Made by a program: the position numbers and the translations under genes. From positions 10,466,550 to 10,530,549 of the forward strand of contig OY759224.1 of assembly GCA_963662175.1 (NCBI GenBank): a stretch of DNA of 64,000 bases. Reading direction: 5' to 3'. The DNA is from Aradus depressus (Eukaryota; Arthropoda; Insecta; Hemiptera; Aradidae). This document shows, in pieces, positions 43,683 through 54,647 of this stretch; positions within the stretch are counted from its first letter, which is position 1, and each line of letters opens with the position of its first letter. The notes below the pieces were generated by a model. That model searched no databases, was not told the origin of the DNA, and saw nothing but the letters and a program-made list of their open reading frames with translations.

Positions 43683-43962
43683 TATGACTCCCATGCCCTG
43701 GCTTTAACTATGACGTCATATCGCCTACTACCAGTGCACTGGTAGACATTAACCCGACTGTACTACAGGGAGTCCTAAATTTTGCCTACCAAATTTCCAT
43801 TCATCCTGGAATAGGTGAATGAGTATCTGACATCGTACAGGCTTGGGACCATCCGAAGGACGGAATGCCTAACTTTATTTTACCTCCCAGATAAAATAAA
43901 CTAAAGGCCTCAGCCGGGTTTCGAACCCGCAATCTTGAGCTCTGCAAGCAAGCACGCATACC
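43683..43962 (-). mobile_element. SINE-1 copy, old
   Basis: Inverted SINE-1 with small deletions; head ends within 'cgcataccag', lacking the first 20 bp. B box intact (GGTTTCGAACCC on plus). Confidence 0.9.
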
Positions 43963-44314
43963 AGTATATATTTACTTTCTCAGCTATACAATCGGTCAGA
44001 CAGCAGAATGAGAATATTGTAAAAATTAAGAAAAAAAAACAATAGGAATTTGGACTAAATGCAATCCTAACGTCACTGTTTTGCACTATTCGATGTAAAA
44101 GCAGTTTTTATTATTTTTTTGAATGGTCTTATTTAATTATTTATACTCAATATTTTCACAAAATATAAACAAAAAGATTATTTAAGTAAAAACAAATGGT
44201 TGGCACAAGATCCTTTGTATAAATACATTCCTGAAATACAGTGTATGTATGAATTCTGCTTGTATGTCTGCCAAAGAGTTCGCCACCCTTTGTATCTTAA
44301 TATACGATACACAG

Positions 44315-44525
44315 AGGGCGCTGGTAGCCTAGTGGTATACGTACTTGCTCATTGAACTCAAGATCGTGGGTTCGAAATCTGGCCAATGCCCTTTACGAGT
44401 TCGGTTCTCGTTAAAGACCCCTATCCTAAGTGAATAAAAATTTAGAGAGATAAAAGAGCGCTTTGGTAGTAGGTGATATGACCTTGTAGTTAAAGCCCAG
44501 GCATGAGTCATAATAACTAACTAAC
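44315..44525 (+). mobile_element. SINE-1 copy with internal deletion
   Basis: Head with GGTTCGAAATC B box, then a jump to GAGTTCGGTTCTCGTTAAAG and the 3' part to 'catgagtcataataac'. Confidence 0.9.
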
Positions 44526-44760
44526 AAACCTATTAAATAAATTAAATATTTTTTAAAAAAATGTCCCGAAGCAGAGGTAGGATTTGATGCAGAAAGTCTT
44601 GTAGAAATACAAAAGATGGAGGTAATATAAAAAGTTTTATAAAAATATAAAGTAAGTACTGTTTTAAGAAGCGGAGCTTTGTGGAACTAAAGTCAAAACC
44701 AGTCCAGTCTCTTGAAATGAATTCACATGAATTGTATTTTATATTTTTATTTTAATTTTT

Positions 44761-45107
44761 AGAGGGCGCCGGTAGCTCAGTGGTATGCGTGCTTGACTTC
44801 TGAGCTCAAGGTCGTGGGTTCGTAACCCGACCGAGGCCCTTAGTTTATTTTATCTGGGAGGTAAAATAAACTTAAGCACGCCGTCCTTCGGATGGGACGT
44901 TAAGCGATGGTCCCGAGCCTGTACGATGTCAGGTACTCGTTAAAGACCCCTACCCTAGATGAATAAAAATTTAGGGTAGGTAAAATTTAGGACTTCCACA
45001 GTAGAGTCGGGCTCATGTCCACCAGAGTGACGAAAGAGCGCTCTGGTAGTAAGCGATATGACCTCGTAGTTAAAGCCCGGGCATGAGTCATAAAACCTAA
45101 CCTAACC
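44761..45107 (+). mobile_element. SINE-1, full length, with 13-bp target duplication
   Basis: Complete copy ending in CCTAA units. Target duplication TATTTTAATTTTT at 44748-44760 and 45108-45120. The 3' side abuts the poly-A tail (poly-T on plus) of a LINE fragment. Confidence 0.95.
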
Positions 45108-45117
45108 TATTTTAATT

Positions 45118-45562
45118 TTTTTTTCTTTTTTTTTTTTTTTAAATTTACAAAGAGATATTTACAACTGTATAAAAATATATACAACAAGCAAATATGCTAG
45201 TACAGAAATAATGGCAATGTCAAAATGTCATGAGGGGAGAAATCACCCAGTGGTGACACTCCCTAGTCACTGTTTTCCTCTTGTTTTTAGTTAATCACTG
45301 TCACTGTCACTGCTTCTGATCAGGAGATCTCTAGGCCATTGACGCTTAAGCCGTCGTTGGGGAAGTGTGGCAGAATGGAGGGCACGGACTAGAGGATTAT
45401 TGTGGGAACTAAGAAGGGAAAATAATTTTTTATATTTGGATTTAGCGACTTCAGTAATGAAAGATACTTTAAGGTCAGTGTGAAGAGTTTTGTTGGAGAC
45501 GTAGTAAGGAGCATTGGCTATTGTACGAAGGATTTTGGATTGAAGGGATTGGATGCGCTGGA
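45118..45562 (-). pseudogene. Jockey-clade LINE 3' fragment with poly-A tail
   Basis: On minus, from about 45560, IQRIQSLQSKILRTIANAPY, YVSNKTLHTDLKVSFITEVA and RRLKRQWPRDLLIRSSDSDS, stop at 45291. This is the last ~90 residues of a jockey-type RT protein, unbroken. The 3' UTR ends in a T-rich run on plus at 45118-45140. All upstream domains are missing. Confidence 0.85.
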
Positions 45563-45579
45563 TTTAATTTTAATACTAG

Positions 45580-45735
45580 CTTAGAGGTAGCGTGGTTGCC
45601 TAATGAGCTCAAGATTGCGGGTTCGAAACCTAATTGAAGAACGCCATCCTTCGGATGGGACGTTAAGAAAGACCCTATCCCTGAGGTAACTAAACTTAGG
45701 TTGGTGAAATTTAATCCCCTATGGATATATCTGTA
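45580..45735 (+). mobile_element. SINE-1 copy, strongly decayed
   Basis: 'gctcaagattgcgggttcga', 'gccatccttcggatgggacg' and 'gaccctatccctgagg' are in SINE-1 order; the head A box and 3' third are not recognisable. Confidence 0.7.
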
Positions 45736-45763
45736 GAGATTAATTATCCGTTACATTTTGAAA

Positions 45764-46108
45764 GGTTAGATTAGGTTTTATGACTCATGCCCGGGCTTTA
45801 ACTACGAGGTCATATCGCCTACTACCAGAGCGCTCTTTCCTCACTCTGGTGGACATGAGCCCGACTCTACTGTGGGAGTCCTAAATTTTGCTTCCCTAAA
45901 TTTCTATACACCTAGAGCAAGGGTCTTTAACGAGTACCTGACATCGTACAGGCTCGGGACCATCGCTTAACGTCCCATCCGAAGGACAGCGTGCTTAAGT
46001 TTATTTTTCGTCCCAGATGAAATAAACTAAGGGCCTCGGTCGGGTTTGGAACCCACAATCTTGAGCTCAGAAGACAAGGACGCATACCACTGAACTACCG
46101 GCGCCCTC
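45764..46108 (-). mobile_element. SINE-1, full length, with target duplication
   Basis: Begins GGTTAGATTAGGTTTTATGA on plus and ends with the head GGCGCCCTC. ATTTTGAAAG and ATTTTAAAAG flank it as a 10-bp target duplication with one change. Confidence 0.95.
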
Positions 46109-46423
46109 ATTTTAAAAGTTAAGGGGGTTGGATATAGTATCTATAACAACAGAGATCTTATCTGCGACCTTAATTGGTCATATTTTTAGTCATTTGATAA
46201 TTCACTGAAAAATTCGCATCGAGAGTAGAAACAAGATCGATTTATTTCAATGCTCATTGATGTATCGAACAGAGTGGAAACCCGTATATAGCTGTCCATA
46301 TAGAAAAATATGTGTTGTCGCCATAAGAAAGAATGTGAAATCCCATTGAAAACTCGATCTCTGATTTTCGCAAGATTACAATACTTCTTTATTCTAAAGA
46401 TATAAATATATTTATATATTGTT

Positions 46424-46700
46424 ATCTATATATATAAAATCTAATGTCTGTATGTTTGTGTTTAATAGACTCCTAAACTTTGATCCAATTTTGTTCTTAT
46501 GTTCAGCAATTATGTTCGTCGAGTCACCAAGAAGGTTTAGAGCATAGTTTTATCCCACCCACGCACCCACCCCCGCATTTCGCGGATTCGCTTATGGAAC
46601 AATTTTTTTTTTTTTTTTTTTTTTTTTTGACGGGTGCTGCGGTTAATCACCCGGAGGAAGAAATATCATTGCACGAATTGGCATAAAATGTCTTCTTTTT
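46424..46700 (+). mobile_element. Helitron-like 5' end (candidate)
   Basis: TCTATATATATAAAATCTAA followed by 'tgtctgtatgtttgtgttta' and 'actcctaaactttgatccaa' resembles the conserved 5' part of insect Helitron/Helentron repeats. A long T run follows at 46600-46628. No helicase is seen and the 3' hairpin-CTRR end was not found. Confidence 0.45.
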
Positions 46701-46769
46701 TTTTGGATTCTAGAGAGCACTGGAAATGGTTTTGTTCACTCGCCTAGGGAACACAGTAGTATTAAAAGG

Positions 46770-46822
46770 TTTTTTTTCGTAATGTTTTTTTTCGTAATGT
46801 TTTTTTTCGTAATGTTTTTTTT
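46770..46822 (+). repeat. 16-bp minisatellite TTTTTTTTCGTAATG, three units
   Basis: Three successive copies of T8 + CGTAATG. Simple tandem repeat beside a T run. Confidence 0.9.
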
Positions 46823-47269
46823 TTTTTTTAAATTTACATTCTACAAATAATAACTTTTCATTTATTACTATTGCGCTCAAACCTATGGATTATATTTGAC
46901 ACATCACTACTGGAACGGTTTAAAACGTGGTTTGACAACTTTGAATTTTTATTTTTTTATTAGAAAATATATATAAAATAGTTATATATAAAAACAGTTA
47001 TATATAAAAATGTAAAAAATCAAATATTAAGGCTAAAAAACATTTTTACTACATTTCATGTAAATAATGGACTGTCACTTTTGAAAAACTATTTCAAAAG
47101 GTTCATTTTATATCAATTTTGTGGATCACCATCCATCAACTAAGTTCACGATAAATCCACATTTATTTGCAATTTGACTGTTTCATAAACGAACAAAAAA
47201 ATTTTAATATTTTTATTTACCAATAAAATGCACGTCAGGCCACGGAAAAACAATATAAAAATGATATTG

Positions 47270-47505
47270 TCTATAATTTATGGTTTTCAGATTTACTTTG
47301 TGACGCTCCATTCTAGGAATAGATAATTAAAAATACACAAATTGTTAGTCAAACTTCACTATTTTCTCCGCGACAAGTTTCGCCGTGTTAAGGCGTTATC
47401 AGTTTGTAAGTGACTCTGGATAATGCCTTAACACTGCGAAACTAGTCGAGTATCTAAGAAGTTTTACGAACAATTTGTGTATTTTTAATTATCTATTCCA
47501 TTATA
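47270..47505. repeat. Palindrome of family P3
   Basis: 47277-47405 is inverted and 47402-47500 direct relative to the 43.5 kb copy: 'tccattctaggaatagataa', 'acaagtttcgccgtgttaag' and then 'taatgccttaacactgcgaa', 'gtgtatttttaattatctat'. The two arms meet head to head at 'gttatcagtttgtaagt'. Confidence 0.85.
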
Positions 47506-47532
47506 TTGTATTTTTATTCAAAGGAAAAAATA

Positions 47533-48158
47533 CAGTTAGTTACCGTAAAACTCGCTTCTTCAAAGGACCTAAGAAATCAAATCGTTTTATCCAAACATCG
47601 TTGTATACGGATTTCAGACAAAAGACAAACTGTAATAACAATGCCAATGCATGTAAATAAGCAATTACAAAAGTAAAAAAAAAAAAATTAAAATATAAAA
47701 TTGATAAATGAGATCTTTATTAGACACACCACTTTCCAAACGTTCAAAAATTTTGATTTTTTCAGCGATAGAAATAGAACGTCGCTTTTCATTTGACATT
47801 TTAAGATGTACGTCAGCACGAATAGAAACAAAAATAGCAACTGAGTTAAAATGGAAAAAATAATAGGCATCCGATCCGCGCTTGTAGACCCGGTAGGAGA
47901 TTCCACGAATTCAACATAAGGTAAACATGCAAGATTGTTAGTCATTACTCAGAAAATCGAAAAAAAGAAAGAAAATAGTATATAGGAGAATGAATGGACG
48001 ATTTTTCGTCTCAAAATGAGATCTCTATTTCCGAATTATCGTTAATTATCCAAACAAATTACTCTACAGTAGTACAGAAAACCAATCAAACACATTGCTC
48101 GGAATTGTTATACCCAGAATATCGCTAAATCCGGTATCGCTGTAAGCGAGATTCACTG
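47533..48158. mobile_element. pogo/Tigger-like element, diverged, TA duplication
   Basis: Ends CAGTTAGTTACCGTAAAACT and inverse CAGTGAATCTCGCTTACAGC are in the style of pogo/Tigger termini and TA lies outside each. The TIRs match only partly. Neither strand has recognisable transposase; the 85-codon minus frame 47688-47945 has no known motif. Confidence 0.45.
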
Positions 48159-48160
48159 TA

Positions 48161-48472
48161 TATGACTCATGCCCGGGCTTTAACTACGAGGTCATATCGC
48201 CTACTACCAGAGCGCTCTTTCGTCGCTCTGGTGGACATGAGCCCGACTCTATTATGGGAGTCCTAAATGTTGCCTATCCTAAATTTGTATTCACCTAGGG
48301 TAGGAGTATTTAACGAGTACCTGACATCGTACAGGTCCATCGCTTAACATCCCATCCGAAAGACGGCGTCCTTATGTTTTTTTTTTTTTTTACCTCCTAG
48401 ATAAAATATGTAACTTAGTTTGGTTTTGAACTCGCGATCTTGAGCTCAATAAGCAAGCACACGTACCACTAA
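48161..48472 (-). mobile_element. SINE-1 copy
   Basis: Inverted body complete except for the extreme 3' end and a T run; head cut at 'cacgtaccact'. Abuts the TA of the preceding element. Confidence 0.9.
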
Positions 48473-48579
48473 AAAAAAATTCTACTGAAAATAATAAATG
48501 TCAAAATGTTTGTTTATTGAAATGTCCGCTGTGATATATTGACATTTTCAACAAAAAAAAGTTTGCAACCTAATTTTTT

Positions 48580-48900
48580 TTTTTTATATATTTTTATTTT
48601 TGGCTCCAAGGCGTAATTGCCCTATATAGCCGGACACAAGATCTTTGAGTTCTTAGGGGAAACCCAGGAGGGACAGAGAGCCGGGGCGGAAACAGAAGGC
48701 CCCCAACGACGCAAGCCATCAGCCCCACCCCAGCCCCCCACCCAACAATGTCATACTTGGAAAAGTAAAACCAGGAACCAACACTGTCTAAATGTGGAAT
48801 TTGGTATATACGTAGATGACCTTAACCTGTATCTAGGCGAAGTATGGGCATGTTATTTACGAATTTTTTTGTTTACTTCTTCATTGTAGTAGGATTGTGT
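48580..48900. other. GC-richer patch, no recognised gene
   Basis: 48640-48780 is C/G-rich and part of a 90-codon plus frame (48617-48889; Pro/Gln-rich middle). Possibly the 3' part of a LINE (T run at 48575-48588 would be its tail on minus), but I find no motif. Confidence 0.35.
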
Positions 48901-49765
48901 AATGTCAGTTATTAAAAAATTGTCGGTGAATCATCGGCAATATACCATATACTACACTGCTCAAATTATTCGAGTTTTCATTCTCCCTACGAACGTTTGG
49001 GCAAAAAATCAATTCAGACATTTTTTGACGTGAAAAAGTCTATTCGCTCGTTAAGCGCAGTGATAGACGGTCAAACTTTCTTGTGTTACAAAATACCGTC
49101 AGATTTCAATCGATAATAACTACGAGACTAATAAAAAATAACAACGGTTGAGCTCACAATGGATAGAGCATGTCTGTACGTGTTTGTTGTGCAGTGTTTG
49201 TTTTGTCTGTGACGTTATCGGGCTAGTGTGGGCGCCGGCGGATGATTGTTGCGAATTAGCGTTTTGTAAAATTAGAAATTAGTGTAGCGTGATAACATTT
49301 AGATAGGACGTTGATTCAGCTGTCATTGTAAAGAGCTTATATGTAAAAATCGGTATTAAATTGAAAATTGCAAACAAATTAAAGATGTCTCATATGAATC
49401 GTAAATATGCGCGGAATTATAGAAAACGCAAATCAGAGGAAAGCTCGCATCAAAAGGAATTTAAAAAACCTAAAAAGTCTAGTGCCGAGCAAATGCAAGA
49501 GCTACGGCAGCATCGAAAAGAAAATGAAAACTGATTTTATCCTCACGTTTTCACGGAAAATGTACGGCGTGGACCTTGACTCCTACATGTTTTTTGTCAT
49601 TTTAGTAGGAGAGTTGTGTAATTTTAGTTAATAAAAAGTTGTCGGTGAATCATCGGCAATATACCTACCATATACTACACAGCTTGAATTATTCAACTGA
49701 GTTTTCATTCTCCCTACAAAAACAATCGAACGTTTGAGCAAAAAATCAATTTAGACACTTTTTTT
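48896..49765. mobile_element. Direct-repeat-flanked segment with a small basic ORF
   Basis: 48890-49030 and 49605-49765 share 'agttgtcggtgaatcatcgg', 'caatataccatatactacac', 'gagttttcattctccctac' and 'aaaaaatcaatt.agaca', the repeat B end module. Between them 49100-49540 is non-B sequence with a 49-codon ORF at 49385-49534. It might be an insertion into, or an expanded form of, repeat B. Confidence 0.4.
49385..49534 (+). CDS. Small very basic ORF, 49 aa, unknown
   Basis: Encodes a peptide rich in Arg, Lys, Glu and Gln with KPKKSSAEQMQELRQHRKEN. The 'KSSAE....LR.HR' pattern resembles basic N-terminal motifs seen in some Helitron- or other TE-encoded proteins. It begins MSHMNRKYARNYRKRK. I cannot name it; it may be the beginning of a lost larger protein. 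Confidence 0.3.
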   Translation: MSHMNRKYARNYRKRKSEESSHQKEFKKPKKSSAEQMQELRQHRKENEN

Positions 49766-50102
49766 TTTGTCATTTTTGGAGTCAGGACGTCGAGAAACAT
49801 GAAATTCCGTTGAATACTGATTACATAACTTTCTCTATACTTCATTAAGTTGCGGAAGTAAACAAAAGAGAACATTTTGAATAATATGGTACGGGCCTGT
49901 TTTGGTACGGGCTTGTTATGTTACCTACCACAGAGCAGACAGACCACACTGGCCAGTTCCAATTGTGAACCGACTAATTAACAGTGACAGAACAGTTATC
50001 ATCTTGTAAAACCTATTGGTGGTCTCTAAGATCAAGTGGTCCTAACTAAAACTTTCAAAACTAGCTGAACCCAGCATTACTCCAGCAAACTATAATCATT
50101 CT

Positions 50103-50314
50103 ATTTATTATTATTATTATTATTTGGCCTTATGTACGATGCATATTACCTATGTCACTTATAAAGGTGTTGTCTAGTTATTTTACTACATCCATGGCCC
50201 CGGGAGGGAGTTCTATCTACGAAATAAAACTCACTCCCGGACGGGATTCGAACCCGCAAACCCATGCGTCTAAAGCCCTACGCTCTAGCCCGCACGGTCA
50301 CCATGGCTCCCCAA
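50103..50314 (-). mobile_element. SINE-2 (second tRNA-derived family), with perfect 12-bp target duplication
   Basis: On minus it starts GGGGAGCCATGGTGACCGTG with an A-box-like segment and a B box GGTTCGAATCC, then 90 bp of body and an (AAT)n tail. TATAATCATTCT occurs at 50091-50102 and 50315-50326. Acceptor-stem halves do not pair, so it is not a functional tRNA gene. The tail type matches that of the jockey fragment at 22.3 kb. Confidence 0.9.
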
Positions 50315-50329
50315 TATAATCATTCTTAA

Positions 50330-51700
50330 ATATCAATATGTGAGCGATTGCAGCGCTCGTCCATCCTGTTACCTATTCGACGCTAGCGACAGAAGACACT
50401 AATCATCAGAGACCGGATTTTCAGGTACAACAAAGTCCCTGTTAAGTTTTGTAAGGTGAAATAGGTTTCTTTAGGTTTTTTCTTGAAAATACTTTTAGGT
50501 TGCGAAAACGCCTGAATAGGTTACAATATAAAATTTTATTATTGAATTTGTTACTTTAATAGGCTCAAAAAAATTAAATACAAATAAAACAATTTTATGG
50601 AACATGATATTAAGACATACCTAATAAAAAATAAACCAAAAAATGTACAGAGAATTAAAATAAAAGGAACTAGTAAAATAATTGAATCCTTCTCTTGATT
50701 GGAGCACAACCAAGTACTTTTCTAGGGTTTCTAATATGAAGTTCTTTATATTATCTCTCAGAATACTTTTAAAAGCAGAGAAGCTTCCTTCACAGAATAT
50801 CACTTTGCTGTCAGAAGTAAAATGGCAATCGTCGCCTATCCACTGCCGCAGCAAATGTGATTTCGTCTTCGGCAATACGAGAGCAAGAGAAACTAAAGCA
50901 TTAGCCCCCTCTCCCCAACGTAAACATAAACAATCCACACGGCTCCAACATCCGCTTTTCATTGAAATACGAATCAAAAAGGTTGTTATCCTTCCTCAAA
51001 TCGATTTTTTCTTATATATTTTTTATTTTTTTATGATTAGATATCTCATCCCAATTAGGTTTTTTTAGGTTCTTCGAAATTTAACTGAACGATTCCAGAA
51101 GACATGAATCGAATAAGTAATCAATCATTTTCGTGCTTGCAAGAGAAAAAAAATAGGTAAAAACCTAAGCATCTTGAAGTCAATAGATACAATAAAAAAA
51201 TGTAAACTTCAACTAAAAATGTTTATGTTAGAGGAAACCCTTTACACGGAAACGGAATTTTATTCTCACTGTTCAAAAACAATAAATAATATAATCACAA
51301 TAAAGAATCGTGTTTCATATCCAAAAACATTATTTGCTCAAATTCATTAATTATATATATTTATTTAATTTTTTTATATATTGTTATAGTTACATTGTTT
51401 TATTTTTCTTTTCTATATCTCGCACATTGAGAACTGATGAAGGGACGTAAGAACTCTCGAAACATCGTTGGAATAAAGACACCTCCGAAGAGTTTTTTTT
51501 GAAAAATAGTTATCTTAATTTTTATTAAATTGAAAAATGTGTCTACTTATTATAAATGTATTATTATTATTTATTTTTTTTATACTTATATATTTTCAAG
51601 TATTTATTAATTTCATTTTACCTATCGAAATTCTGTAGTCACATTTAATAATCTCGATAATAGCAACTGTCGATATATCGATCCCTAGTTCTTGTTTCTA
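50330..51700. other. No recognised gene; P-type motif near 51.43 kb
   Basis: A 118-codon minus frame (50621-50977) overlaps a 128-codon plus frame; neither shows a known domain, though 50690-50970 is GC-richer than its flanks. 51430-51500 has CTGATGAAGGGACGTAAGAA + CTCTCGAAACATCG, similar to the motif of families P1-P3. Confidence 0.4.
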
Positions 51701-51705
51701 GAATA

Positions 51706-52140
51706 CTATTTTTCCTTTCTGAGAGATGCTGTAAAGAAGGAACTGTCCCCTACAAGTTGTTGTCCCCTCTCCTCTGTCCAAACTTGAGGGGGGGTCCACA
51801 ACTTGCCTATCAGTCTTGTAAACAACTTAACAAGTAAAGGATCGATGTGACTGGCCATCACAAAGAATAACAAACTTACATTGGTAAAAGTATGGCTGGA
51901 AATCTGCCAAAAGCTCAAAACTCTGTGAATCTAACTGAAAATTACGCCATATAATTTTTCAGCGAAGGGGAGGAAGCTTAATTCAAGAACCCTTATAAGC
52001 CCTTATCTACATAAAATTTAGCATGATGATTTAGAAGCCCTTATGTAATTCAACTATTGAATACCAGCACAAATGGTCGACTGGTTTTGGAGGGGGAGAG
52101 ACGTTAATTGATTAATTCCTTCTGGGGAAGTGGTGGAACA
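51706..52140. other. Unassigned open frame, then repeat B
   Basis: The minus frame 51706-51918 (70 codons) has no motif I recognise. 51940-52140 is repeat B, also seen almost unchanged at 53160-53330 ('ataatttttcag.gaagggga', 'aacaaatggtcgactggttt'). Confidence 0.4.
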
Positions 52141-52213
52141 AAAATCAAAATACAATTCGAAAATTGAAAATTCTAGTTATGAAAAAACTAGACAAAAAAT
52201 TCTCTTAAGAATA

Positions 52214-53007
52214 CAGTGTAAACTCTATATAGCGACACTTAAGGGACTGCGCATTTTATGGCGTTATTGAGAGTTATCGTTAAATGAAGAGAAGAAACAT
52301 CAATAGATATTACATTACATTTAATAGTATTTTACTATTATAATATGTATTTACTAATAAAGTAAAAAATTTACAAACAACAAACATTAATATTGATACA
52401 AATAACAACGCTTATTGCGTATAGTCTGTTATCTTCGTCTGACGTGTTTTGCTGCTCCAGTATTTTAATTGTATTTTCTTATGTATTTTATTCATATCTG
52501 GGGGTACTGTGGGATCAACTTGGTTATACAAAAACTATTTTTCTAATAATTTCGGTGCATCGAGTGCTTGTTTAATGCTTGGTGGAGGCTCAGCATCATC
52601 CGTCTCATCTTCTTCATCCCATTGTTGTGGTTCCTCAGTTTTTCTCATCAAACCCAGAATTTCTTCATATGTAAGTGAAGCTGTTGTAGCCAGGCTGTCG
52701 AACGAATTTCTTAGAATCTTCGGTACGTATGATGCCGACAGTCGAGGTAAATACGTGCTAGACAATAAAGCAACAAAATAACAAACAAAAGAACGTACAC
52801 AGCTGCAGTTCTTATTAATTTGGGCAACTTAAAAGTACTGTTTATTGCTTAGTAATGACGTATTGTTGTCGTTATTTAGAGTGGGTGTGATGCTACACAA
52901 AGTGTATCATTGTATGGACAACAAGGTAAACCAATCAGATTCAAGTAATTTCAATGTTTTAGGGAGTTTGTCGTTAAATCGAGTGGCGTTAAATAGAGTT
53001 TACACTG
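52214..53007 (-). mobile_element. pogo/Tigger-type element, 794 bp, TA target duplication
   Basis: Ends CAGTGTAAACTCTATATAGC and inverse CAGTGTAAACTCTATTTAAC are TIRs of about 25 bp, with TA outside each (52212-52213, 53008-53009). The interior keeps a transposase C-terminal fragment on minus. HTH and DDE regions are deleted, so it is non-autonomous. Confidence 0.9.
52535..52765 (-). pseudogene. Tigger/pogo transposase C-terminal fragment
   Basis: 76-codon frame with LTYEEILGLMRKTEEPQQWD, DEEDETDDAEPPPSIKQALD and APKLLEK. An acidic stretch followed by 'PP S.K.ALDAL..LEKF' is common after the DDE domain in Tigger-like and CENP-B-like proteins. Position between pogo-type TIRs supports the call. 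Confidence 0.6.
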
Positions 53008-53159
53008 TACCTATATTTTCTCTGGATCATGGAGCAAGTGGGGAATACTCGTTCAGGGTCACGGGTCTGTCTAGTACACAGCGCCCCCGAGGTCAACCGC
53101 CGAACCAATATATGTTCTGAACTAGTAATGAGGGTGGGGGCGAAATATATGTAATGTTA

Positions 53160-53450
53160 CTTACGCCATATAATTTTTCAGCAAAGGGGAGGAAGCTTAA
53201 TTCAAAAACCCTGATAACTCCTTATCTACACAAAATTTAGCATGCGGATTGAGAAGCCCCTATGTAATTCAACTATTGAATATGAGAACAAATGGTCGAC
53301 TGGTTTTGGAGGGGGAGAGAAGTGATGAACCAACAACTTTTTTGCAATCAGGAGGTCGGAAAAAAAGGTTATTTCGATGAAAATTCGACATCGATTTTCT
53401 AACTGATGACATAACCTCCCTTATACATCGATGGGAAAGTAAAAACTGAG
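53160..53450. repeat. Dispersed repeat B fragments
   Basis: 53160-53335 duplicates 51955-52110. 53350-53440 is an inverted body end with 'gatgaaaattcgacatcgat' and 'tgacataacctcccttatac'. Confidence 0.6.
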
Positions 53451-53459
53451 CAGTACTTT

Positions 53460-54365
53460 TCACTAATGCTCAACTCAAATAGAAAATGGAAATAATTTTC
53501 ATATGACATCATAGTGGATAGGTAAAGAGAGATTTTCTCGTTGGGAACCCTCGAAGCCATATCGGGCGGAAATAAATCCATTTCCTCGTATTTTCAAATC
53601 CGCTCAGCTTCCCACCCCTAGGAAAATCCTCTTCCGCCCTAACAACTCGGCTTTCCATTTTCCTCATTTTTTTTATATTCAAATCTCAACCCCAATTTTC
53701 TCCCATCTGTCAGTCAGTCGTTAAGTATTCTGTTAATATTTATTAAAAGTGGTAATTTTATTCTAGCAACAGAAAAATTTGATTTGACCTTCCTTTAGTC
53801 GCGTTCTTGTCTATGACGAGGGTAGTCGCGTGTCACCCGGAAGGTGTTCTTTAGTTTTTCTATTGAAAACATTTTTAAATTCCATTATTATGTTATAACT
53901 ATTATTTTTTATTGTATAAGTAAAAGGAACAATAAATAGCATATTTCAATAAATTGTTTATTTTCAAGTGTTTTTTAAACATAGAATTATTATAGCAACT
54001 TTAAGTTTCAGTCTTAGGTAATAATTATTTACATTAATTTTTCATTAAACTTTTTCAAAAATAAACAATTAGAATTCAGACAACAAACAAAATAGTATAA
54101 TTAAAAACATACAATTTTTTTTTTCTTTACAATACTTTTTTTTTTTTGTTATATTTTTATTATGCATATTTACAATCGGTACAGACCATAAGTAAATTTG
54201 TTGACAATAGCTAAGGGAACAATTTATGCACAATGATAATTAAATACAAGAGAGAGGAAAATAAAATAGAATAAATAATAATTTAAAAAAATAAAATAAA
54301 TAAATAATTTAAAAAAATATATAATAAAATAAAAAATGTTTTTGATAAATAAATAATAATAATAA
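53460..54365. other. No recognised gene
   Basis: AT-rich, with T runs at 54112-54150 and A/T-rich simple sequence at 54240-54365 consistent with a LINE 5' junction or tail. No ORF above 65 codons. Confidence 0.5.
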
Positions 54366-54369
54366 AAAC

Positions 54370-54640
54370 GTCCTCTTTTCAGTCAAAAGTCCTGCGACAA
54401 ATTGTCAATGCTCCCTTTTATGTCACCAACAAAGTCCTACACAAAGACCTCAACATTCCTTATGTCCAAGACTTAGTCCAACTCCGCTTCAAGAAATTCC
54501 GTTCTAAGTTGAATACCCATTCCAATCCTGTAGCTCAGCGCTTATCTTCTCAATCCAATCCCGACAATCCTCCATGCCGCTAAAGAAGAAGTTAAAACTG
54601 CTCTAGAAGATTTGTTGTAACAAAAGCAACCGAATCGGCC
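54370..54640 (+). pseudogene. Jockey-clade LINE 3' fragment
   Basis: Plus frame from 54375 reads SKVLRQIVNAPFYVTNKVLH, KDLNIPYVQDLVQLRFKKFR and SKLNTHSNPVAQRLSSQSNP, then a frameshift and stops where other fragments show 'RRLKR.W..DLL'. Same region as in the 42, 45 and 62 kb fragments. No tail is visible; a SINE-1 copy follows. Confidence 0.8.
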
Positions 54641-54647
54641 TTCTAGG

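Noticed and set aside
44761..44836. tRNA gene-like sequence with A and B boxes (also at 19161, 25658, 57266 and inverted sites)
   Set aside because: Every instance continues into the same SINE-1 body and acceptor-stem pairing and a 7-nt anticodon loop are not right; these are SINE heads, not tRNA genes.
48617..48889. 90-codon Pro-rich frame as a gene
   Set aside because: No recognisable domain and composition bias alone explains it; possibly a LINE 3' remnant.
50621..51068. Overlapping 118-codon and 128-codon frames on opposite strands as a host gene
   Set aside because: No motif, no splice context and mutual overlap; listed only as unassigned sequence.
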